From contig JBKPDO010000221.1 in NCBI GenBank assembly GCA_046727955.1, forward strand, positions 1-13,035: a stretch of 13,035 bases of DNA. The letters run 5' to 3'. Every line of letters starts with the position of its first letter. Positions within the stretch are counted from its first letter, which is position 1. Below, piece by piece: positions 1 to 6,361 of the stretch. A model generated the notes under the pieces. It was not told where the DNA came from and did no database searches. It saw nothing but the letters and a program-made list of their open reading frames with translations. Both the position numbers and the translations under genes were made by a program. The DNA is from DASVXQ01 sp046727955. GTDB taxonomy: Bacteria > Actinomycetota > CALGFH01.

Positions 1-152
1 GGTGGCAATCAGAAACACGAGGCGTGGCGCACGCGCCGTCCTCAGAACCCAACTCAACGCCACCCCCGGAACCAGCCGGGATGCTTATGCAACCCTGAGA
101 CCTCGGCGTGATCAAGCACCGGAGTCCCTTACATGAACCCTGACTACGGGGC
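1..152. other. Downstream flank of the operon, no gene supported
   Basis: This is the stretch after the cbiZ stop codon. I see no convincing coding frame, tRNA or riboswitch. A short GC-rich hairpin-forming sequence lies at 26-37 (GGCG/CGCC arms). On the minus strand it is followed by a moderately T-rich run (TCGTGTTTCT), so it might be a weak end-of-operon terminator, but the stem is too short to call. The sequence here looks less GC-biased than the genes, as expected for intergenic DNA. Confidence 0.5.
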
Positions 153-833
153 TCAGCCCGCGGCCCGGCGGGAAAGCTCGGCGCCGGACCGGATCGCCTC
201 GAGCACGGCCCGGGCGAGATCGGCGCCGACACGAGTGACCGGACCGGCGAACGGTGCCAGCGCCCCTGCGGGACAGGCTACGCAGATCGCGTCGGTGGCC
301 GTGCCGGTCGCGTAGCCGGCGGCATTGGCGGCGGGGACCCGTTCGGCGGCCAGCGCCTGCGCCTTCGCCTCGACCGCTGTCTGCAGCGCGCCCACGAGCC
401 CGGCGTCGGTGAGCGGCTCGTCGACCACCACGAGCAGGTTGATGGTTCCGGGCGCCGGGACCTCGCGGGGCCGGCTGCCCGCCGCCGCGAGCGGGTGGCC
501 GATGCCGACGGTCGCCAGCGCCAGGGTGCCGCCCACCGCGGCCTCGCGGAATTCCGCGACCGGCGCCGCGGTCAGCATCCCGACCACGGGTCTGGCCAGA
601 TCCCCTGATTCCTCGAGCAGGTGGACGTCCGGGTCGGTGCGCGTATACGGCCGCGCCACCTCGAGATCGAGCCAGGTCCGCACCCACGCGAGGCCGCCTC
701 CCAGCACCGCCGACGAGAGACAGCGGTGCCGCTGACTGAGGTCGACCACCAGTCGCCGGCCGCTCCTCGTGAGCGCTGGCTCGACCGCGACCAGCGGCCT
801 CGGCGGCGGGGCCTGCTCGACCTGGCCCGTCAC
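153..833 (-). CDS. cbiZ: Adenosylcobinamide amidohydrolase CbiZ
   Basis: CbiZ family protein of 226 residues. The family cleaves the amide bond of adenosylcobinamide, releasing adenosylcobyric acid so that corrinoids with the wrong lower ligand can be remodelled or salvaged. Family-like segments visible are VLGGGL (43-48), ATVGIGHPLAAAG (107-119), GTINLLVVVDEPLT (129-142) and TGTATDAICVA (176-186), followed by a FAGP/VGADLARAV stretch. There is no signal peptide or membrane segment, so it is cytoplasmic. The GTG start forms a GTGA overlap with the stop of the CobU-CobC gene, and a GGAG ribosome site at 842-845 is spaced 8 nt from it. It is the last gene of the operon. The first ~20 residues are Pro/Ala-rich and not conserved-looking. 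Next to CobU this is notable, because both enzymes act on adenosylcobinamide. The family call is firm; the salvage role here is inferred. Confidence 0.9.
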   Translation of the reverse strand: MTGQVEQAPPPRPLVAVEPALTRSGRRLVVDLSQRHRCLSSAVLGGGLAWVRTWLDLEVARPYTRTDPDVHLLEESGDLARPVVGMLTAAPVAEFREAAVGGTLALATVGIGHPLAAAGSRPREVPAPGTINLLVVVDEPLTDAGLVGALQTAVEAKAQALAAERVPAANAAGYATGTATDAICVACPAGALAPFAGPVTRVGADLARAVLEAIRSGAELSRRAAG

Positions 834-1050
834 CCGCGCCGCTCCGGGGCCACGGGCGCACTCGGTGCCGCACGGCTGTTCGGCGCGCGGTTCTCCGGGG
901 CCCTGCGGTTCTCCGGGGCTGCGTGGCTGTCCGGCGCGCGGTGCTCCGCGGCCGTATGGTTGTCTAGGGCCCCGCGGTTCTCCGCGGCTGTGCGGTTCTC
1001 CGGGGGCCCGCGGTTCTCTGGGGCCGCGCGGCTGTCCTGGGCCCGACTCT
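830..1050 (-). repeat. Degenerate 18-bp tandem repeat encoding a hexapeptide (APENRx) C-terminal tail
   Basis: The end of the CobU-CobC gene encodes about ten degenerate copies of a six-residue unit: APENRG, PPENRT, AAENRG, ALDNHT, APENRR, APENRA and similar. On the plus strand this shows as recurrent CGGTTCTCCG words at about 888-1020. The tail follows the last conserved part of the aminotransferase domain and is strongly hydrophilic, so it is probably disordered. Confidence 0.8.
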
Positions 1051-2950
1051 CCTCCAGGACGGCGCCGAGGGCCTCGACCAGGCGGCGGTTGTCGGGCGGG
1101 TCACGCACGGCGAGGCGGAGGTGATTGGCCGTGAGCCCTGGGAAGGTGTGGGCAGGGCGCACGGCGATGCCACGCCGGCCCAACCCGGCATGCGCCGCCG
1201 GCCCGTCCGGCACCTGGATCAGCAGGAAATTCACGACCGATGGCCACACCCGCACCCCTGGGAGCGCCGCGAGGCCGGCGGCCAGCTCGGCTCGCGCCGC
1301 CGCGACCCGGCGGGCGACCATCCCCGAGGGGGAGCGACCACCCGAGGCCGAAGTGCGCCGCGCCCAAGCCGCCAGCGCCGCACACGCCGGGCCGTTCACA
1401 CTCCAAGGCTGGCGCGCGGCACGCAGCGACCCGACGACCTCGGCCGCCGCGAGCAGGTACCCGGCGCGCACCCCCGCCAGCCCCCACGCCTTCGTCAGGC
1501 TGCGGACGACCACCAAGCCGGGCAGCTCCCGGCAAGCTGCCAGGCTCTCCGGCTCGCCAGGCACCAGTTCCATAAAGGCCTCGTCGACCACCACCAGCCG
1601 GCCCGGCCGGACCAGCGCCGCCGCGAGCTCGGCGGGGTCGAGCGTTCCGGTCGGGTTGTTGGGGTTGCCGAGCACCACCAGATCCGCGCTGGCAGGCACG
1701 GCCGATGGGTCCAGCGTGAAATCGCGCTGCTGGCGGAAGACGCGCTCGACCGGGTGACCGCGGGCGCGCAGGGCGGCTTCCGGCTCGGTAAAGGACGGGT
1801 GGACCACGACCGCGCGCAGCGGACGGAACGCGCTGGCGATCAGCCAGAACGCCTCGGCGCTGCCGTTGGTGGGGAGGACCTCCTCGGGCGCGCGGCCGTG
1901 CCGCTCGGCGAGCGCCACCACAGCCTCGCGGTCGTCGGGGTAGGCGCCGGCGCGCCGGATGGCCGACGCCAGCTCGTCCCGCAGCCATCCGGGCGGCCCG
2001 CCCGGAACCACGTTGACGGCAAAGTCGAGCTGCCCGCCGGCCACCATCGTGTCCCCGTGCAGCCGCAGCTCCGCCGGCACCCGGCCGTCCGTGAGCGCGT
2101 CCGCCGCCGGGGCCGCTCGCTCCGGCGTATCGAGCCACGGCGGGGCCAGGCCTCCCGCCCCACGGCCCTCGCCCCCGAGCTTGGCTCCCCCGGCGGGCTC
2201 GGCCACCCGGGCGAGGCCGGTCGCCGGGTCGGCGCGGTCGACTCCCAGGCCAGGGTCGGTGGCCCGCCCGGCGGGCTCGGCCACTCCAGCGGAGTCGGTC
2301 GCCGGGTCGGCGGGCTCGGCCACCCCGGCATGGTCGGCTCCCAGGCCAGGGTCGCTGGCCCGCTCGGCGGGCTCGGCCACCCCGGTATGGTCGGCCACCC
2401 CGGCGAGGTCGGTGGTGCGGCCGGCGAGCACGAGCAGGACCCGCTTGGCGGATCTGGCCAGGGCCTGCAGGGCCTCGCCGGCGAGGTCCAGGTAGCGGCG
2501 CGGCCCAGCGCCGTGGGGGAGCAGCCCGAGGCCGCTCTCTTCGGCGACGACGACCGTCAGACCCGGCCGGGCGGCCGCCGCCTGGGCGAACGCCCGAACC
2601 GCCGCGACCGCTCGCTCGTGGGAGGCCCGTCCCTCGGTCCCCAGCGGAGCCACCGCCTCGTCCGTCCACAGCCCGCCCTCCCGCATCAGCCGGGCGAGCC
2701 AGAGCGCGACCCCGTCCACAAGCAGCGTCTCATGCGCCGCGACGGTCGCGACGGTGGGGTCGTCACACTCAACCGTTCGCCAGCCTGCCGGCCGGCGCCG
2801 GCGGTGCCGGCCGATACGCTCGGCCATCTCCGGATCGTCCGCCGAGCCTGTGGCCAGGTAGCAAACGGGCTGGCCCGCGGCGGTAGCGAGCCGCTCCGCA
2901 ACCTCGCTCTTGCCAGAGCGAATCCCCCCGACTACCAGGATCAGTGGCAT
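830..2950 (-). CDS. Fused CobU (adenosylcobinamide kinase/guanylyltransferase) and CobC/CobD-type threonine-phosphate decarboxylase
   Basis: A 706-residue two-enzyme fusion. The N-terminal CobU domain (about 1-175) has the P-loop GGIRSGKS (8-15) and the RIGRHRRRRP segment with His49, the position that carries GMP in the Salmonella enzyme; it phosphorylates and then guanylylates adenosylcobinamide. The C-terminal domain (about 285-632) is a PLP-dependent class I/II aminotransferase fold of the L-threonine-O-3-phosphate decarboxylase type: GNPNNPTG at 428-435 and the PLP lysine K487 in SLTKAWGLAGVRAGY. It would make (R)-1-amino-2-propanol phosphate. The linker (about 175-263) is a 32-residue repeat with GVAEPA motifs, and the last ~73 residues are a hexapeptide APENRx repeat; neither is typical of the families. 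The start is the ATG at 2948-2950, sharing one base with the cbiX stop (TGATG); the frame stays open upstream to 3046, but the CobU family begins at MPLILVVGG. I see no frameshift between the halves. Confidence 0.9.
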   Translation of the reverse strand: MPLILVVGGIRSGKSEVAERLATAAGQPVCYLATGSADDPEMAERIGRHRRRRPAGWRTVECDDPTVATVAAHETLLVDGVALWLARLMREGGLWTDEAVAPLGTEGRASHERAVAAVRAFAQAAAARPGLTVVVAEESGLGLLPHGAGPRRYLDLAGEALQALARSAKRVLLVLAGRTTDLAGVADHTGVAEPAERASDPGLGADHAGVAEPADPATDSAGVAEPAGRATDPGLGVDRADPATGLARVAEPAGGAKLGGEGRGAGGLAPPWLDTPERAAPAADALTDGRVPAELRLHGDTMVAGGQLDFAVNVVPGGPPGWLRDELASAIRRAGAYPDDREAVVALAERHGRAPEEVLPTNGSAEAFWLIASAFRPLRAVVVHPSFTEPEAALRARGHPVERVFRQQRDFTLDPSAVPASADLVVLGNPNNPTGTLDPAELAAALVRPGRLVVVDEAFMELVPGEPESLAACRELPGLVVVRSLTKAWGLAGVRAGYLLAAAEVVGSLRAARQPWSVNGPACAALAAWARRTSASGGRSPSGMVARRVAAARAELAAGLAALPGVRVWPSVVNFLLIQVPDGPAAHAGLGRRGIAVRPAHTFPGLTANHLRLAVRDPPDNRRLVEALGAVLEESRAQDSRAAPENRGPPENRTAAENRGALDNHTAAEHRAPDSHAAPENRRAPENRAPNSRAAPSAPVAPERRG
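2160..2430 (-). repeat. Imperfect tandem repeat, 96-bp period, in the CobU-CobC linker
   Basis: A segment starting at about 2242 recurs at about 2338 almost unchanged for some 45 bp (CTCCCAGGCCAGGGTCG and onward), giving a 96-bp or 32-residue period. Shorter internal units repeat GVAEPA and ATDPGLG. The segment lies exactly between the CobU and CobC domains and stays in frame. Confidence 0.8.
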
Positions 2951-3837
2951 CAGTGCGGGTGTCCGTGGTCCTGGGGGTGGAAATGGGGCACAGCGACCGC
3001 TCCTACCTTGTGCTCGAAGCCGGGCAGGGCGACCCGGTGCACGCACAGATCGCAGTTCATGCGCGGGTCGCCCTCGATGGCCTCGCGGTACCTGGCGAGC
3101 ACCAGGCGCGCGACCCGGTCATCGGGGCCAAGGTGGTCGGCCACGCGGACCTCGACCTCCGGATGGGCGGCGGCGGACTCGGCGCACTGCTTGTGAACGC
3201 GCGCCTCCAGCCTGCCGCCGAACAGCAGGTATGGCATGGCCACGATGCGGCGGGCGCCGAGCCGCCACAGGCGGTCCAGCCCCTCGGGGACGAGGGGAGC
3301 GGTGATGCCCGCATAGCAGACCTCGACCAGCGGCCAGGGGCGGCCCTCCCATAGCAGGCGGCCGAGTTTGGCGAGGTCAGCGTTGGCGTCAGGGTCCGAG
3401 GCGCCGCGGCCGACCAGCAGGACCGCGGTGGCCGCGCGGTCCTCGAAGGGCACGGCGTCGGCCAGCCGGTCGTCCACCACGGCCAGCAGATCGGGGTGGA
3501 GGCCGAGGTCACGGCCGTAGCGGAACCTGACGCCCGGGTGCTCACCGCGGCAGCGGACCAGCAGCGCGGGGATGTCGTTCTTGGCGTGGCCCGCCGCGAG
3601 CAGCATGAGCGGCACGACGACCACGTCGCGAGCGCCGACGGCGACGAGGTCGGCGGCGGCCACCGTCACCGGCGGAGGCGACAGCTCGATGAAGCCGCTC
3701 GCGACCCGCAGGCCGGGGTCGAGCTCCCTGACCCTCCCGGCCAGCGTGTGCAGCTCGCGCGCGCCGGCCTCGTCTCTGGTGCCGTGGCCGGCGATCAGCA
3801 GCGCCGGCCGCCGGCCCGGCAGCTTGGTGCCGTTCAC
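2950..3837 (-). CDS. cbiX: Sirohydrochlorin cobaltochelatase CbiX, long form with Fe-S motif and His-rich tail
   Basis: A 295-residue two-lobe CbiX chelatase that inserts cobalt into sirohydrochlorin. The N-terminal lobe has the metal/proton-handling histidine in LLIAGHGTRDE (H18) and a second one in AAGHAKNDIP (H84). The second lobe starts near LLVGRGASDPDAN and contains the MPYLLFGGRL segment. The C-terminus has MNCDLC (260-265), an exact match to the MXCXXC motif of the iron-sulfur form known from Bacillus megaterium, followed by a His-rich tail (PHFHPQDHGHPH). The GTG start at 3835-3837 has GGGGGG at 3845-3850 spaced 7 nt. An ATG at 3840-3842 is in another frame. It is the only gene in the window not overlapping the gene upstream of it. 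Its stop shares a base with the start of the CobU-CobC gene. Confidence 0.93.
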   Translation of the reverse strand: MNGTKLPGRRPALLIAGHGTRDEAGARELHTLAGRVRELDPGLRVASGFIELSPPPVTVAAADLVAVGARDVVVVPLMLLAAGHAKNDIPALLVRCRGEHPGVRFRYGRDLGLHPDLLAVVDDRLADAVPFEDRAATAVLLVGRGASDPDANADLAKLGRLLWEGRPWPLVEVCYAGITAPLVPEGLDRLWRLGARRIVAMPYLLFGGRLEARVHKQCAESAAAHPEVEVRVADHLGPDDRVARLVLARYREAIEGDPRMNCDLCVHRVALPGFEHKVGAVAVPHFHPQDHGHPH

Positions 3838-3922
3838 GTTCCATCCCCCCAGTAGTGCCGACCCCGGAAGCGACTGCCCGGTCGGCGCCGGGCTCCCATG
3901 GGCTCCACGCTATGCACTCGCA
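3838..3922 (-). promoter_or_regulatory. Intercistronic gap with two mutually exclusive inverted repeats before cbiX
   Basis: This is the only real gap in the operon. Read on the minus strand, GCCCGG and CCGGGC (3888-3893 and 3876-3881) can form a perfect 6-bp stem with a 6-nt loop. GCCGACC and GGTCGGC (3880-3886 and 3857-3863) can form a perfect 7-bp stem with a 16-nt loop. They share bases and cannot form together. The second hairpin ends about 7 nt before the cbiX ribosome site. There is no U-run, so it is not a classical terminator, and it is far too short for a cobalamin riboswitch. A regulatory role is inference only; GC-rich DNA makes such stems common. Confidence 0.3.
3845..3850 (-). 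promoter_or_regulatory. Ribosome binding site for cbiX
   Basis: GGGGGG on the minus strand, 7 nt from the GTG start at 3837. It supports this GTG, because no in-frame ATG is better placed. Confidence 0.5.
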
Positions 3923-6361
3923 TCACCTCGGCAGGGGTCGACCGGGCAAACGCTTGGAGGGGAGGCAGTACAGCAACGCGTTGACGGCCGCGGCGGCGAC
4001 CGCCGAGCCGCCTTTGACACCGCGGTTGGTGGCCGCCGGCAGGCCGCTGGCGGCCAGCGCGCGCTTGGCCTCCACCGCGCCGACGAATCCCACCGGCAGG
4101 CCGATCACCAAGGCGGGGCTGGCCTGGACGACGAGCAGCTCCTCGAGCGCGGTGGGGGCGCACCCAATCACCCACACGGCGCCCGGCCCCACCCGGGTGG
4201 CGGCCACCCGCACCCCGGCGGCGGACCGAGTCGCCTCGCCCGTGGCGGCCTCCCGCTCGGCCATATCCAGGGAGGCGGTCGGTCTGGCGCCGACCCGGGC
4301 GGCGGTGAGGTCCAGCACGCAGAGCGTCTCGCGGGTGGTGATGGCCGCGCCGACCATGCGGACGTCGACGACGATCGGTGCGCCGGCGCGCAGGGCCTCG
4401 AGGCCAGCCTGGAGCGCGCTCTCGTCCAGCAGGAGGTCATGCGCGTACTCAGGATCGGCGGAGGCGTGGATCACCCGCTCCGCGACCGCTCGTGACAGCG
4501 GGCCGAGCTGCGAAAGGTCGACCATGGAGCGGAGGACCCGGTAGCTTTCGGTCTCGATCGGGTGGACCGATCGCCGGGACACGGGCGGGGCGCCATCGCC
4601 ACCGCCATCGCCACCGCCATCGCCACCGCCATCGCCACCGCCATCGCCACCGCCATCGGCATCGGCACCGTTGCGATGGTCCGGGTAGCCGCGGGGGGTC
4701 ACCATCCGGCCGGCAACGACGCGGGTCTGGCGCGCGCCGATCACCACCGTGGTCGTCATGCCGGCGCGAGCGACCTCGAGCTGGCCGAGGGTGGTCAGCT
4801 CCACCCGCTGCCCCGGCCGGTAAGCGTCGGTCACCAGGCCCACCGGTGTCTCCGGCCCGCGGTGCCGCAGCAGCAGCCGCCGCGCCTCCTCCAGCTGCCA
4901 GCCCCGCCCGGAGCTGCGCGGGTTGTAGAGGGAGATCACGAAGTCTCCCCTGCCGGCCGCCTCGAGCCGGCGGCTGATCAGCGGCCAAGGGGTGAGGAGA
5001 TCGGACAGGGAGATAGCGCAGTGGTCGTGGCCCAGGGGCGCGCCGAGCAGCGCGGCGGCGGCGAGCGCCGCGGTGACACCGGGCACGCCGATGACTTCGA
5101 CCTCGGGTGTTGCCTCGGCCAGCGCCGGCGACGCCATCCCGTACACCCCGGCATCGCCGCCGCTGACCAGGGCGACCGCGGCACCTCGCCGCGCCTCGCC
5201 AAGGGCGACCCGGGCGCGCTCCAGCTCGCTGCCGACCGCTGACACCTCGATCCGAGTGCCAGGGCGCAGCAGCTCGCGAACCCGGTCGACGTAGCGGTCG
5301 AGGCCGACGACGAGCTCGCAGCGGGCGAGCGCGGCGCGGGCGAGCGGCGGCACCAGCTCGGGATCGCCGGGGCCGGTGCCCACCAGGTAGAGCCGCCCGC
5401 GCGGCCGGGCGCGCGCCACCGCCACGGTGGCGCGAGCGCTCTTGCGCTTTGGCAGGACCAGCTCGGCGCCATCGGCCAGGGCGGCCGCCTCGGCGACGCT
5501 GGCAGTGCCGACCGCCCGAGCCACCACCGTCGACGGGTTCGGGACGGGCACGGCGGCCAGCCGGTCGGCCGGGTGGAAACGGAGCGGCCAGCCCCGCTCG
5601 CGAGCCGCCTCGGCGAGCCCCGGCTCTCGGCGCTTGGCGTCGACGCTGGCCATGGTGGCAACCGACGCCGGCGCGAGCCCAGCCTCCTCGAGCGCCTGGT
5701 CGATCAGCTCGAGGATCTCGGCGGCGGGCGCTCCGCCGCTGCAACCGACCCCGACCACCAGGGACGGCGGCCGGTACACCACCGCCGGCCTGGGCGGGTC
5801 GACTAGGCGGTCGCTGATCAGCAGGCAGGGAGCGCGGGCTTCCCGGGCGCCCACCACGACCACGGGCATGGGCGGGAGCGGCCAGCGCTGGTCGGCGACG
5901 AGCGCGACCCGCTCACCGGCGACGACAGCGGCCCCGACCGCGGCGAGGTCCGAGCCGGCCTCGATGCGGAAGCCGAGGTCGGCGCCCAGGTCGTCGAGGG
6001 CGGGATGGCCGAGGGCGTCGCTCGCTGTGGTGACCACTGGAGTGGCGCCGAGCGCCTCGGCGACCCGGCCAGCAAGACGATTGGCGCCGCCACCGTGCCC
6101 GCCGGCGAGCGCGACCGCGAAGCGGCCGGCGTCGTCCACGCACACCAGCCCGGGGTCTACCTCCTTGCCTTCGAGCAGCGGGGCGGCGAGCCGCACGGCG
6201 ATCCCGGCCGCCATAAAGGCGACGATCCCGTCGCACTCCGCCCAGGCGGCGCGGAGCGCGGGCTCGGGGCGCCCCGGGTAGGCGCGCGCGTCCGGCCACG
6301 TCCGCTGCAGGTGGGCGGCGAGCGCCCCACCGCCACGGGTCGCCCACACCAGCCCGATCAC
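3923..6361 (-). CDS. Trifunctional CbiG-CobJ-CbiC fusion: cobalt-precorrin-5A hydrolase, precorrin-3B C17-methyltransferase, precorrin-8X methylmutase
   Basis: An 812-residue protein joining three ring-contraction and rearrangement enzymes. CbiG (about 1-320) opens the delta-lactone and releases acetaldehyde; it has the GLVWATRGGG start, the FMAAGIAVRLAAPLL and GGHGGGANRLA segments and ends LPKRKSARATVAVAR. CobJ (about 322-555) has YLVGTGPGDPELVPP, SGGDAGVYGMASP, IGVPGVTAALAAAALLGAPL and FVISLYNPRSSGR, the C17-methyltransferase signatures. CbiC/CobH (about 590-812) has HPIETESYRVL, the catalytic-type His632 in ERVIHASADPEYA, and ATNRGVKGGSAVA near the end. A Gly/Asp linker (GGGD repeat, about 565-590) precedes CbiC. 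The start is GTG at 6359-6361, giving a GTGA overlap with cobL and a GGGAG site 7 nt upstream. The frame is open to 6817, but that extension is antisense-like Arg/Gly sequence inside cobL. CbiG-CobJ fusions are known; the added CbiC is less usual. Confidence 0.92.
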   Translation of the reverse strand: MIGLVWATRGGGALAAHLQRTWPDARAYPGRPEPALRAAWAECDGIVAFMAAGIAVRLAAPLLEGKEVDPGLVCVDDAGRFAVALAGGHGGGANRLAGRVAEALGATPVVTTASDALGHPALDDLGADLGFRIEAGSDLAAVGAAVVAGERVALVADQRWPLPPMPVVVVGAREARAPCLLISDRLVDPPRPAVVYRPPSLVVGVGCSGGAPAAEILELIDQALEEAGLAPASVATMASVDAKRREPGLAEAARERGWPLRFHPADRLAAVPVPNPSTVVARAVGTASVAEAAALADGAELVLPKRKSARATVAVARARPRGRLYLVGTGPGDPELVPPLARAALARCELVVGLDRYVDRVRELLRPGTRIEVSAVGSELERARVALGEARRGAAVALVSGGDAGVYGMASPALAEATPEVEVIGVPGVTAALAAAALLGAPLGHDHCAISLSDLLTPWPLISRRLEAAGRGDFVISLYNPRSSGRGWQLEEARRLLLRHRGPETPVGLVTDAYRPGQRVELTTLGQLEVARAGMTTTVVIGARQTRVVAGRMVTPRGYPDHRNGADADGGGDGGGDGGGDGGGDGGGDGAPPVSRRSVHPIETESYRVLRSMVDLSQLGPLSRAVAERVIHASADPEYAHDLLLDESALQAGLEALRAGAPIVVDVRMVGAAITTRETLCVLDLTAARVGARPTASLDMAEREAATGEATRSAAGVRVAATRVGPGAVWVIGCAPTALEELLVVQASPALVIGLPVGFVGAVEAKRALAASGLPAATNRGVKGGSAVAAAAVNALLYCLPSKRLPGRPLPR
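4592..4657 (-). repeat. 12-bp tandem repeat (about 5.5 copies) encoding the GGDG linker
   Basis: The plus-strand unit GCCATCGCCACC repeats perfectly from 4592 to 4657, encoding (GGDG)n on the minus strand. It lies between the CobJ and CbiC domains, is a multiple of three, and keeps the frame. Being perfect, it could vary in copy number between strains. Confidence 0.95.

Noticed and set aside
21..37. Possible rho-independent terminator after cbiZ
   Set aside because: The stem is only 4-6 bp with a mismatch on the transcribed strand and the following T-run is interrupted, so it was left as a comment.
2951..3046. Upstream extension of the CobU-CobC frame
   Set aside because: It lies inside cbiX, is Arg/Pro-rich, and CobU proteins start close to the P-loop as at MPLILVVGG.
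1121..3196. Long open frame on the plus strand (691 codons) opposite CobU-CobC and cbiX
   Set aside because: It is antisense to two confidently recognised enzymes, has Arg/Pro/Gly-rich composition, resembles no family I know, and is expected by chance in such GC-rich DNA.
3838..3922. Cobalamin riboswitch before cbiX
   Set aside because: The gap is about 85 nt, far shorter than an adenosylcobalamin aptamer, and I see no B12-box-like sequence.
4592..4657. Tandem repeats as a CRISPR array
   Set aside because: Units are 12 bp without spacers and are translated in frame; the other repeats are likewise coding.
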